From: Desulfuribacillus alkaliarsenatis
GTDB lineage: Bacteria; Bacillota; Bacilli; Desulfuribacillales; Desulfuribacillaceae
Direction of reading: 5' to 3'
Length of the DNA: 64,000 nucleotides
Assembly (NCBI RefSeq): GCF_001730225.1
Contig: NZ_MIJE01000034.1
Location: forward strand, 104,872 to 168,871
In this document: positions 51,614-59,119 of the stretch, one piece after another
How positions within the stretch are numbered: the first letter of the stretch is position 1
How the letters are laid out: every line of letters begins with the position of its first letter
Notes under the pieces: generated by a model
Databases searched by the model: none
What the model was told of the DNA's origin: nothing
What the model saw: the letters and a program-made list of their open reading frames with translations, nothing else
Made by a program: the position numbers and the translations under genes

Positions 51614-52241
51614 TCCAGTCGTTCGTATTACACACTGGATGTATGCAATCAGTTTCATCATCCTAGCGATTACTGGATACATGCTATTCGGTACAAAGCT
51701 AGACTGGATGGCACCGTTATTTGGTGGTATTGAAGGAGCTATGATTGTTCACCGTGTGGCAGCTGTTTTCCTTGTTAGTTCAATTGTAATATCATTACTA
51801 ATGCGTCCAAAAGAGATGTTAACTTGGTTTAAAGATTGCTTTACATTTACAAAAAATGACTTTGGTTTCTTAGCTACATTCCCTCATAAGTTCATGGGAA
51901 TTAAGAAAGAAATTCCACCACAAGGATTCTATAACGGTGGAGAAAAAGTTAACTCTTTAATTCAAATTTTCTCTGGAGCAATCCTAATAGTAACAGGTTT
52001 CATTATGTGGTTCAGTGATTCATTTAGTGCAGGATTACTAATGTGGGCAATTCCATTGCATGCATTGTTCTTTGCAGTAGCTACTGCTGGAGCTATTGGT
52101 CACATCTGGTTAGCATTATTAAACCCAATCTCTAACGAATCGCTTGGAGCTATGACTCATGGTAAAGTATCTGAGAAATACATGATTGAAAACCATGAGC
52201 AATGGTACAACGATGTTTATAAAGCTGGAAAAAGTCAATAA
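51582..52241 (+). CDS. fdhC: Formate dehydrogenase 2 cytochrome b subunit
   Basis: The 219-residue four-helix membrane protein of the FDH-N gamma family starts MSKQKMIVRFSPVVRITHWMYAISF. It contains MIVHRVAAVFLV, PPQGFYNGGEKVNSLIQIFSG and HALFFAVATAGAIGHIWLALL with candidate heme histidines. ATG 51582 is preferred over an upstream in-frame ATG at 51552 because GAAGGAGG lies 10 bases before it. It is encoded inside the 3' end of fdhB2. A hairpin at 52285 follows, so fdhE2 may be expressed separately. Confidence 0.92.
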   Translation: MSKQKMIVRFSPVVRITHWMYAISFIILAITGYMLFGTKLDWMAPLFGGIEGAMIVHRVAAVFLVSSIVISLLMRPKEMLTWFKDCFTFTKNDFGFLATFPHKFMGIKKEIPPQGFYNGGEKVNSLIQIFSGAILIVTGFIMWFSDSFSAGLLMWAIPLHALFFAVATAGAIGHIWLALLNPISNESLGAMTHGKVSEKYMIENHEQWYNDVYKAGKSQ

Positions 52242-52284
52242 TAGACTATAAGGCTTCAAAGTAAATATTATATTTAAGAATTAC

Positions 52285-52313
52285 AAATGGGGCTAGATTA
52301 TCTAGTCCCATTT
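52285..52313 (+). terminator. Terminator-like hairpin after fdhC2
   Basis: AAATGGGGCTAGA pairs with TCTAGTCCCATTT (one G.U) around TTA. Only a weak T tract follows, so read-through into fdhE2 is possible. Confidence 0.7.
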
Positions 52314-52385
52314 GTTACATTCTATACAAATAAAGTATTAAGCTTAATTTAAAATAATATTGGACTTATATATAAAAATGATTTT

Positions 52386-52411
52386 ACCTATAATTTGCTA
52401 TAGGTTATAAT
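52386..52411 (+). promoter_or_regulatory. Promoter region of fdhE2 with inverted repeat
   Basis: ACCTATA (52386-52392) and TATAGGT (52399-52405) form an inverted repeat with 6-base spacing, next to a -10 TATAAT (52406-52411). An unknown regulator could bind here. Confidence 0.5.
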
Positions 52412-52440
52412 AGTAGCAAACAATAGAAAGGGGAAGCACC

Positions 52441-53274
52441 TTGAATAAAAACAAAAATATTCCTAAGCCTCCAGAGGAAATGGTTGCTTACTATAAAAAT
52501 CTTGATGAGTTTGTTAGTAATCAAACAAAGAACCTAAAGTTAGTAACAATTAACAAAGTAGAAGGAATCGAGGAATTCCTAAAGAAAATTGGCAAAGAGA
52601 GTTCACTGCTTGAAGAAGGCTATGTTCCAATGGATAGTGAACAGGTAGCAAAAAACTTTAATAAACTTGTGGAATTACTTGAAGCAAGTACACCTGAGAA
52701 TCAACTAGCTAACTCTATAAAGAAGCTAATTGATGAAGATGTTTTCAATCAGAAATTCTGGGATAAACCAATAGAAGAAGTTGAGGAAAGTGTAATTAAG
52801 CTTGCTGAAGAAAAAGAGCTTGATGTGCATTCGCTATTGCGTCTCTCTTACTGGGCAATGAGTCCATATTGGCGTGCAGTAGCTAGTGATAATAAAGAAA
52901 AAATTACTGATCTGCCTGTAAACTCGAGACCAACATGTCCTGTGTGTGGACAGTTTGCAGACTTTGCTGTACTTGATGAAGACAAGCATGGCAAAAGATA
53001 TTTAATATGCATACAATGCGATGTTAAATGGCCATACAAGCGTATGGGCTGTAGCTACTGTGGCAATGATGATTATGATAAGCTTGGATACATTGTTTTA
53101 GAAGATGTCGAGGGATATAAAATATATCACTGTGAGGAATGTAAGACCTATCTTAAGACTTTTGATCAAAGGGCAGATGTGCCAAGATTGTCAAATAATC
53201 AATTGATGGAAAATGTAGAAACACTATTTTTAGATCTTTTAGCAGCAGAAAAAGGCTATTCGCCAATGAAATAG
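52441..53274 (+). CDS. fdhE: FdhE-family accessory protein for formate dehydrogenase 2
   Basis: The 277-residue protein has the FdhE metal-binding set CPVCGQFADF, CIQCDVKWPYKRMGCSYCG and HCEECKTYLKTF. The N-terminal half is charged and helical. TTG 52441 follows AAAGGGGAAG. It has its own promoter and terminator, in contrast to fdhE1, which is inside operon 1. It probably assists folding or iron-sulfur insertion of exported FdhA2. The last residues (EKGYSPMK) extend beyond the FdhE1 homologue. Confidence 0.88.
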   Translation: MNKNKNIPKPPEEMVAYYKNLDEFVSNQTKNLKLVTINKVEGIEEFLKKIGKESSLLEEGYVPMDSEQVAKNFNKLVELLEASTPENQLANSIKKLIDEDVFNQKFWDKPIEEVEESVIKLAEEKELDVHSLLRLSYWAMSPYWRAVASDNKEKITDLPVNSRPTCPVCGQFADFAVLDEDKHGKRYLICIQCDVKWPYKRMGCSYCGNDDYDKLGYIVLEDVEGYKIYHCEECKTYLKTFDQRADVPRLSNNQLMENVETLFLDLLAAEKGYSPMK

Positions 53275-53317
53275 TTAGACGAAATGATTACGATTTCAAA
53301 TATAATAATACAGAAAT

Positions 53318-53348
53318 AAACCCTTTCTTTTGTCGTGGAAGGGTTTTT
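53318..53348 (+). terminator. Terminator after fdhE2
   Basis: AACCCTTTC pairs with GGAAGGGTT (one mismatch) and is followed by TTTTTG. Confidence 0.85.
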
Positions 53349-53520
53349 GTATTATTTATGCTAGGACTAGCAACCTAATACAGCTATTGCATACCATAAA
53401 TATAAGCTCCTTTGATTGAGAAAAATTATCATATGACTTTATGACATTATCATAATCATGTCGAGCAAGTGATAGTTTATCGATATCTAGGAAGTTGATT
53501 GATTAAGTGGGGGTTTTACT

Positions 53521-55371
53521 ATGTGTGGAATAGCAGGTTGGATTCATTACCAAATGAATCTCGCTGATAATATAGATGTTGTGATAAATGCAATGGGGGA
53601 GACATTAATCCCTCGAGGACCTGATGCGAAAGGGAGCTGGGTCTCAGCCCATGCTGCGTTTGCCCATCGGCGTCTAGTTGTTGTTGACCCTGTCGGTGGT
53701 GTTCAGCCTATGGTTAAAGAGCACCAAGGAGAAACCTTTGTCCTTATATACAACGGTGAGCTCTACAACACAGAAGATTTAAGAAATATCCTCGAAAACT
53801 GTGGTCATATATTTAAGGGACACTCAGATACTGAAGTGTTATTGACTGCATACATTCAGTGGGGAGAGCGCTGCGTAGAGTACTTCAATGGCATATTCGC
53901 CTTTGCAATATGGCGCGAACGTAAGCAAACAGTATTTTTAGCTCGAGATCGTCTAGGGGTAAAACCATTATTTTATAGCCTTAAAGGTAATTCGCTTGTG
54001 TTTGCATCGGAGTTGAAATCACTGTTAAGTCATCCTGATGTAGAGCCAATAGTAGATCGTTCAGGACTTGCAGAAATAATAGCAATTGGTCCAGCAAGAA
54101 CGCCTGGCCATGGGGTTTTCAAAAATGTTTATGAGCTAAAACCAGGGCACCTCATGCAGTTCAGTAGAGAAGGAGTACGGACACAGCAATATTGGGCACT
54201 AGAATCTAAAAAACATACGCACAGTTTTGAAGAAACAGTAATAAGGGTTAAGACAATATTTGAAGATGCAGTACGAAGGCAACTAGTATCTGATGTACCA
54301 CTCTGTACACTTTTATCAGGCGGGCTAGACTCAAGTGCAATTACAGCATACGCCCACAGAGCGAGTGTTACTAACGGAATGGGTCCACTTCATACATTCT
54401 CAGTAGACTATGAAGATAATGACAAGCATTTTAAACCGAATGAATTTCAACCAAACTCAGATGAACATTTCATTAAACGTGTTAATGAATACCTAGGTAG
54501 TAAATCACACTATATACGAATCAAAAACGATAACTTAGTTGAATCGCTACAGAAAGCTGCACTGGCAAGGGACTTACCTGGAATGGCGGATATTGATGGC
54601 TCACTTATGCTTTTTAGTCATGAGATTAAAAAGCATGCTACTGTAGCGCTATCTGGGGAATGTGCAGATGAAGTTTTTGGTGGTTATCCTTGGTTTAAAA
54701 ACCTAGATGATAGACCGCTAGAAATGTTCCCTTGGACCAGAAACCTGTCAGAAAGAATGACGGTTTTCTCGCAAGAAATCACAGACATAATAAAACCAGA
54801 GTCCTATATTAAACAGCGATTCCATGAGGCGATGGAGGAGGTGCCAAGGCTTGAAGGTGAGCAAGGGCATGACGAGCGTATAAGGGAGATGTTCTATATA
54901 AACCTAACCCGTTGGATGCCAACGCTTTTAGATCGCAAGGATCGCATGAGTATGGCAGAAGGATTAGAGATTCGTGTCCCTTTCTGTGACCATCGCTTAG
55001 TTGAGTACCTCTGGAATGTTCCGTGGGAAATGAAGTATTACAATCAAATTGAAAAAGGCTTGTTACGAAAAGCATTAGAGGGTGTGCTACCAGATGACGT
55101 TCTCTATCGCAAAAAAAGCCCTTATCCAAAAACTCACGACCCTGCGTATTTAGCAGCTATGAAGGAATGGGTAACAGAAATTATCAACACTCCAAACTCG
55201 CCTACTCATCAAATTATTAACTGTAAGAATATCAGATTACTCTTAAATTCAGTATCTCCAAGCTCAAATATGCCCTGGTTCGGCCAGTTAATGAATATGC
55301 CACAATTCTTGGCGTATATAGGGCAGCTAGATACATGGATGCGTAAATATAAAGTACAGCTACAACTGTAG
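53521..55371 (+). CDS. asnB: Asparagine synthase (glutamine-hydrolysing)
   Basis: This 616-residue enzyme makes asparagine from aspartate, glutamine and ATP. The mature N terminus MCGIAGWIHY supplies the catalytic Cys2 of the class II glutaminase domain (~1-215, with RGPDAKGSW, YNGELYN and HSDTEVLL). The synthetase domain (~235-600) has the ATP-binding LLSGGLDSSAI, GECADEVFGGYPW and LDRKDRMSMAEGLEIRVPFCDHRLVEY. The length is normal for the B. subtilis AsnB/AsnO type. It stands alone with its own terminator. Confidence 0.95.
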   Translation: MCGIAGWIHYQMNLADNIDVVINAMGETLIPRGPDAKGSWVSAHAAFAHRRLVVVDPVGGVQPMVKEHQGETFVLIYNGELYNTEDLRNILENCGHIFKGHSDTEVLLTAYIQWGERCVEYFNGIFAFAIWRERKQTVFLARDRLGVKPLFYSLKGNSLVFASELKSLLSHPDVEPIVDRSGLAEIIAIGPARTPGHGVFKNVYELKPGHLMQFSREGVRTQQYWALESKKHTHSFEETVIRVKTIFEDAVRRQLVSDVPLCTLLSGGLDSSAITAYAHRASVTNGMGPLHTFSVDYEDNDKHFKPNEFQPNSDEHFIKRVNEYLGSKSHYIRIKNDNLVESLQKAALARDLPGMADIDGSLMLFSHEIKKHATVALSGECADEVFGGYPWFKNLDDRPLEMFPWTRNLSERMTVFSQEITDIIKPESYIKQRFHEAMEEVPRLEGEQGHDERIREMFYINLTRWMPTLLDRKDRMSMAEGLEIRVPFCDHRLVEYLWNVPWEMKYYNQIEKGLLRKALEGVLPDDVLYRKKSPYPKTHDPAYLAAMKEWVTEIINTPNSPTHQIINCKNIRLLLNSVSPSSNMPWFGQLMNMPQFLAYIGQLDTWMRKYKVQLQL

Positions 55372-55378
55372 CTAAGAT

Positions 55379-55410
55379 AAAAAAGGCTCATTCCTGAGCC
55401 TTTTTTTATA
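55379..55410 (+). terminator. Terminator of asnB
   Basis: AAAAAAGGCTCA pairs with TGAGCCTTTTTTT around TTCC, a classical intrinsic terminator. Confidence 0.95.
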
Positions 55411-55626
55411 TAATCATAGGTGGGCAAGCACTCGTTAATCAGCATATTGATAACGTTAAGTATTTCAAAGATGCAAAAGATGCGGTAATCAGTCTCTCCT
55501 ATCAGACTTGCAAACAGATTTACAAACAAGACTTGCAAATAGTATTAATTAGTATAGCTAAATCCATTTGCGGAAAATTAATTAAGAAGAGATGAATTAA
55601 TATTACAATAAGTAGAGGTGAAAAAA

Positions 55627-55845
55627 ATGGATTGGCAGGAATTAAACACATTAGGAGACCAGCTTCGTAGTATAGGTCATCGTAGAAGAGAGCTTGCAGA
55701 ACAAATATATTCTGAAGTGCAAGAAGGAGATCAGCAAGAATCGCGTGAATTATATCAAGAGTTAAGTACCCTTAGTGACGCAGCAATTGATTTAATGAAG
55801 CAACAGAAAAAAATGTTTGAAGATAAGATTAATCATTTATCATAG
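55627..55845 (+). CDS. Small helical protein of unknown function
   Basis: This 72-residue, highly charged, predicted helical protein starts MDWQELNTLGDQLRSIGHRRRELAEQIY and contains two Glu/Gln-rich helices likely to form a coiled-coil hairpin. AGAGGTG lies 7 bases before ATG 55627. The in-frame GTG at 55618 overlaps that site and is rejected. It has its own strong terminator. I do not recognise the family. Confidence 0.65.
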   Translation: MDWQELNTLGDQLRSIGHRRRELAEQIYSEVQEGDQQESRELYQELSTLSDAAIDLMKQQKKMFEDKINHLS

Positions 55846-55854
55846 TTTGAAATT

Positions 55855-55887
55855 ACAAAAGACCAGTTCAAATCCTGGTCTTTTGTT
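55855..55887 (+). terminator. Terminator after the 55627 gene
   Basis: ACAAAAGACCAG pairs perfectly with CTGGTCTTTTGT around an 8-base loop. The stem itself ends in T. Confidence 0.92.
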
Positions 55888-55981
55888 CTATTTCGCAAAC
55901 AAATTTTCTGCTTAATAAATACTTAGTATATAAAGAATGTAATAAAGAAGTTCTTGGTTAAATGTAGAATATTGGTAAAGG

Positions 55982-55992
55982 TATGCTATAAT
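55982..55992 (+). promoter_or_regulatory. Extended -10 promoter of the hepT-mntA pair
   Basis: TATGCTATAAT is an extended -10 element (TG-N-TATAAT) about 20 bases before the GTG start. No strong -35 is visible. Confidence 0.55.
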
Positions 55993-56013
55993 TGAACAAA
56001 GAGGGTGACAAAA

Positions 56014-56430
56014 GTGGTAAATAGCGAGTTAGTTAAAAGGAAAATAGCTTATATTGATGAATGCATTAAGAAAATTAATAAATATTCTAATTATACTTAT
56101 CAGCAGTTTGCTCAGGATGATATTGTACAAGATGTCGTGGAGTATAACTTATTCCAAGCTATCAATCTTATGATAGATATTGCGCAACATGTTGTAACTG
56201 ATGGGGATTTAGGTAAGCCAGAAAAACTGTCTGATGGATTTGAAATACTATTTGCAAAAAAATACATCACTGAGAGACAACTTTTTACTTACAAGAACAT
56301 GGTTGGATTTCGCAACATAATAGCACACCAATATACAAGTTTAGACAAAAAAATAGTATATACAGCCATGAATGAAAAGGTTAAAGATATAAAGGAATTT
56401 GTCAGTTTTGTACTAGAGGATATCATATAA
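56014..56430 (+). CDS. hepT: HepT-like HEPN toxin
   Basis: This 138-residue DUF86/HEPN-domain protein carries the RNase signature RNIIAHQY (RX4HXY) near residue 109. In characterised HepT-MntA pairs this toxin is an RNase, and its Tyr is AMPylated by MntA for neutralisation. Here the Tyr is present. GTG 56014 follows GAGGGTG by 6 bases. The GTG at 56005 overlaps that site. The antitoxin gene is 72 bases downstream. Such pairs act in plasmid or prophage stability or phage defence. Here it lies beside a second toxin-antitoxin pair and the tRNA-Sec locus. Confidence 0.88.
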   Translation: MVNSELVKRKIAYIDECIKKINKYSNYTYQQFAQDDIVQDVVEYNLFQAINLMIDIAQHVVTDGDLGKPEKLSDGFEILFAKKYITERQLFTYKNMVGFRNIIAHQYTSLDKKIVYTAMNEKVKDIKEFVSFVLEDII

Positions 56431-56502
56431 TAACAACGCAGAACTGCAAGTAAACGCAAGAAATAGCAATTAAGAATTTGAGAACAGGAAGTAGGTGGTC
56501 AT

Positions 56503-56889
56503 ATGGTATGCGATTTAATAAAAAAGAAAATAGCTGAATATGACGCCGTCCAATTCGCTTTTATATTTGGCTCTTATGCGATCAATAAGCAATGTGAGGA
56601 CAGCGACTTAGATGTTGCAATTATGTTAGATAAGCCGTTAGTAGATTTGGAAGATTATTTAAAAATGAAAATGGAGCTAACTGAGTTGACTAAACTAGAG
56701 GTAGATTTAGTAGTACTTAACGATGCAGCACCGTTGCTAAAAAAAGAAGTGTTTCAAACAGGAATTCAAATCTATGCAAAATCTCAAACATTTGTTAATG
56801 AACAGCGCATCAAAGCTCTATTTGAATATGATGATATGGAGAAGTATTTAGAAGCTTCACATAGAGCACTTAAAGAAAAATACATCTAA
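56503..56889 (+). CDS. mntA: MntA-like minimal nucleotidyltransferase antitoxin
   Basis: This 128-residue protein has the nucleotidyltransferase motif GSYAINKQCEDSDLDVAIML, which matches GSX10DXD with its catalytic aspartates, and a third acidic residue in LEVDLVVL. Family members AMPylate the HepT toxin. AGGTGG precedes the ATG at 56503 with short spacing. The C-terminal tail (FEYDDMEKYLEASHRALKEKYI) is a charged helix. A terminator follows at 56942, so hepT and mntA form a closed two-gene unit. Confidence 0.88.
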   Translation: MVCDLIKKKIAEYDAVQFAFIFGSYAINKQCEDSDLDVAIMLDKPLVDLEDYLKMKMELTELTKLEVDLVVLNDAAPLLKKEVFQTGIQIYAKSQTFVNEQRIKALFEYDDMEKYLEASHRALKEKYI

Positions 56890-56941
56890 CGGTGAAAATT
56901 GCCTGAAAATTAACTAAAATGAAAATATCTATATAATAAGA

Positions 56942-56990
56942 GCCATACTACACTGAAAGTTATTCAGAGCAGCATGGCCTTTTCTTTTTA
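56942..56990 (+). terminator. Terminator of hepT-mntA
   Basis: GCCATACTACACTGAA (56942-56957) pairs with TTCAGAGCAGCATGGC (56963-56978), with 13 of 16 pairs on the plus strand. It is followed by CTTTTCTTTTT. On the minus strand two of the mismatches become G.U pairs, so it may also end transcripts from the pseudo-tRNA side. Confidence 0.75.
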
Positions 56991-56999
56991 TTACTGGTT

Positions 57000-57070
57000 T
57001 GGCGGGAGCGTGTGAGAATCGAACTCACCTGAGACCCTAAAGCCTCACGCACGGTTTTGAAGTTGCTCCC
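57000..57070 (-). pseudogene. Truncated tRNA-Sec copy lacking the D arm
   Basis: The minus strand matches the intact tRNA-Sec (57950-58045) from the anticodon loop CTTCAAA through the long variable arm, T arm, acceptor strand CGCTCCCG, CCA and five more bases (AAACC). The 5' part is only GGGAGC, directly followed by the anticodon loop region: the D arm and the 5' anticodon stem are gone. The T stem reads GTGAG/CTCAC instead of GTGGG/CCCAC, a paired change that keeps base pairing. It cannot fold as a normal elongator tRNA. It is probably a pseudogene, or a tRNA-like RNA with another role. Confidence 0.8.
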
Positions 57071-57103
57071 GTATTGCCCCCATATATTCTGTCACTTTTC
57101 TTA

Positions 57104-57439
57104 CTAATTGGCCATACTATCTTTAATGGCTTTTTCTACAAACTGATTTAATGATATTCCTTTTGACTTAGCTAATAAATCAGCTTTCCGATGTGCCTCC
57201 GGTGATATTCTTACGTTGAAACTACCCTTATATGCTTTATCTGGAGTTTTGCCTAGTTCTTCACACATTTCTAGATAATCATCAACTGCTTCTTGAAATG
57301 CTTTTTTTAATTTAATGACAGTATCAGCCTCGAAGCTAATACTATCTTCAATTCCTAAAATTAGACCAAAAAATACTTCATCTGCATCACTATACTCAAC
57401 CCTAGCATGATATCCTTTGTAAGATAGTAGATTATTCAT
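57104..57439 (-). CDS. hicB: HicB-like antitoxin
   Basis: This 111-residue antitoxin has an N-terminal partial RNase H-like fold (MNNLLSYKGYHARVEYSDADEVFFGLILGIEDSISFEADT) and a C-terminal ribbon-helix-helix DNA-binding segment (FNVRISPEAHRKADLLAKSKGISLNQFVEKAI). ATG 57439 follows AGGTGAT. The in-frame GTG three codons upstream lies within that site. It overlaps the toxin gene by 8 bases, so toxin and antitoxin are coupled. It probably represses the pair by binding the inverted repeat at 57749. Confidence 0.88.
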   Translation of the reverse strand: MNNLLSYKGYHARVEYSDADEVFFGLILGIEDSISFEADTVIKLKKAFQEAVDDYLEMCEELGKTPDKAYKGSFNVRISPEAHRKADLLAKSKGISLNQFVEKAIKDSMAN

Positions 57440-57695
57440 CGTTATCACCTAACTTTTTTATTATTTTAATAACCTCTACTAACTGATATCTTTTTAAAAT
57501 ATTACCTGGATGTGGTTTGTGTAACCTAATTATCAGATTATGCTGTTGATTGTGAAAAGCAACCCTTGAACCTGATGTCTTGCCCTTAGTATGCTCAATA
57601 AATCCTAATGATTTCATTATCTTTTTAAGCTCGCTATAGGTGAAATCCTTTGGCAAACTGTAAAGCCTTTGCAAAAGCTTTTCTATTTTTGTCAT
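57432..57695 (-). CDS. hicA: HicA-like mRNA interferase toxin
   Basis: This 87-residue protein of the HicA double-stranded RNA-binding-like fold shows YSELKKIMKSLGF and SGSRVAFHNQQHNLIIRLHKPHPGN. The usual GSH catalytic histidine position reads GSR, as in a HicA subfamily, while the HKPHPG motif is intact. ATG 57695 follows GGGAG. The longer upstream frame has no ribosome site. It precedes hicB. Together they sit between the two tRNA-Sec-type sequences. Confidence 0.85.
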   Translation of the reverse strand: MTKIEKLLQRLYSLPKDFTYSELKKIMKSLGFIEHTKGKTSGSRVAFHNQQHNLIIRLHKPHPGNILKRYQLVEVIKIIKKLGDNDE

Positions 57696-57748
57696 TTGCT
57701 GCTCCCTATAAATTAATATTTTTACAGTCAAATTCAACAAGACATCAT

Positions 57749-57808
57749 GCAACTATCTGGTAGTTGCTAACACACTATTAATGTATACCAAATTGATTTA
57801 AAAGTCAA
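57749..57808 (-). promoter_or_regulatory. hicAB promoter and operator
   Basis: On the minus strand TTGACT (57803-57808) and TACATT (57780-57785) are 17 bp apart. Downstream, GCAACTA/TAGTTGC (57749-57767) form a 7-bp inverted repeat with a 5-base spacer, a likely HicB binding site. Confidence 0.65.
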
Positions 57809-57921
57809 TTAATGGGGGCAAATATTACCCGATATCAATAAATGATTTTATATAACACCTAATAATAAGTTGCAAGAATATAAATCTGTGTTTCTAAGTT
57901 TAACATTGTAAAATAGAGCAT

Positions 57922-57949
57922 AAAAAAAAAACCTTGATATATCAAGGTT
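57922..57949 (-). terminator. Terminator of tRNA-Sec
   Basis: AACCTTGA pairs with TCAAGGTT around TATA, directly after the CCA end, and is followed by a long T run on the minus strand. Confidence 0.9.
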
Positions 57950-58045
57950 TGGCGGGAGCGTGTGGGAATCGAACCCACCTGAGACCCTAAAGCCTCACGC
58001 ACGGTTTTGAAGACCGGGAGGGACACCAGTACCCTATCCGCCCCC
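57950..58045 (-). tRNA. selC: tRNA-Sec (anticodon TCA)
   Basis: This 96-base RNA starts GGGGGCGG and ends CGCTCCCG with encoded CCA. It has a long acceptor/T stack, D stem AGGG/CCCT, anticodon stem CGGT/ACCG with loop CTTCAAA (anticodon TCA), a long variable arm (TGAG/CTCA) and T arm GTGGG-TTCGATT-CCCAC. These are the features of bacterial selenocysteine tRNA. The acceptor contains one G.U and one end mismatch. A promoter-like TTGTTT-N18-TATATT lies upstream (58058-58087). It decodes the TGA codons of both fdhA genes and selD. Confidence 0.95.
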
Positions 58046-58189
58046 ACATGTCTAATTAATATATCATATTTTGTGCTAGTGAAACAAGCTGTAATTAATG
58101 TAAAAATCACAAATCCGTCATAAAAATATATTAACTGTATATGAATGTAGCAAAAGCTATTTAGTTTTATAGAGGGGAGGTGATAATTA

Positions 58190-59119
58190 ATGAAGAACAT
58201 AGTTCGGTATAGCTTTGCTATTATTGCCCTTATATTGATATTGACAGGAAATATTTATGCTAGTGAATACCAAGATCATAGAAATGAATGGGGGTTATTT
58301 TTAGAAGGAACTAATTTAAACCCTGATGTTGCTCCGATAGACAGTTCATCTGATCTTTTATTACCAATACGGTTTGTAGTAGAGGGGTTAGGTGGCGAAA
58401 TCGAGTGGAAGCCGCACACGAAAGAGGTCATAGCGCATGTAAACGGGCAGGAATTATATATAATTTTTAATCATAAATCAGGAGCAGCACACTCTGTGAA
58501 AGTAAATGGCATGCAATTTAGCAGCAAACAGCACCCTTTACCTGTAATAAAATCTGGAAGGACTATGATAAATGTTGAACTTGTCGAACTTATAACTAAA
58601 ACGAAGATTGCCCGTGTTGATGGTTTGCGATTGACTAATATTTATAAAGAACAGAAGCAGGAAGAGTTCCAGCTTGAACAATTAGCACTATGTGTTCATA
58701 AAGCTGATGAGTACCTTTTTCGAGTCTTTAAAGATAGAACACAACAGGATCGTAAACAATTGGAATCAAGATTAACAAGATACTATTCAAAAGCGATATC
58801 CGAGCAAATTATAGAGCATTACTACATTAAAAATGACGAAGGTTTTTATCAAGTGATACCAACGGATAGGCCAATTACGATAGCGCCTGCTAATAATATT
58901 GAATCAATAGAACTACAGAGCATTAAGAATTTAAATAATGAAGTTGGGTTAATGTTATATGTGAAAAGAAAGCCAACACTTTTTAGCACTTACAAAGTTC
59001 ATTCGCAGTATGAGTTTCGCTTACAAAACCAACAATGGATAATAGTTGAAATTATACACCATTTAGTAGACAATAGAGACAGGACAAATGATGGTTATGG
59101 AGGCGCAATGAGACTATGA
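58190..59119 (+). CDS. Secreted protein with copper-amine-oxidase-N (stalk) domain
   Basis: The 309-residue exported protein has a signal peptide (MKNIVRYSFAIIALILILTGNIYAS). A stalk domain (~45-140) carries LLPIRFVVEGLGGEIEWKPHTKEVIAHVNGQELYI and SGRTMINVELVELITK, the pattern of the copper amine oxidase N-terminal-like repeats common on Firmicute cell surfaces. The C-terminal ~170 residues are of unknown fold. GAGGGGAGGTGAT precedes ATG 58190. It overlaps selA by 4 bases, so the two share a transcript. A direct functional link with selenium is not evident. Confidence 0.75.
   Translation: MKNIVRYSFAIIALILILTGNIYASEYQDHRNEWGLFLEGTNLNPDVAPIDSSSDLLLPIRFVVEGLGGEIEWKPHTKEVIAHVNGQELYIIFNHKSGAAHSVKVNGMQFSSKQHPLPVIKSGRTMINVELVELITKTKIARVDGLRLTNIYKEQKQEEFQLEQLALCVHKADEYLFRVFKDRTQQDRKQLESRLTRYYSKAISEQIIEHYYIKNDEGFYQVIPTDRPITIAPANNIESIELQSIKNLNNEVGLMLYVKRKPTLFSTYKVHSQYEFRLQNQQWIIVEIIHHLVDNRDRTNDGYGGAMRL

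Noticed and set aside
53430..53475. Mo/W-type operator before asnB
   Set aside because: GACAT and ATGTC occur, but in the opposite order and with a 10-base spacing, so it does not match the operator family.
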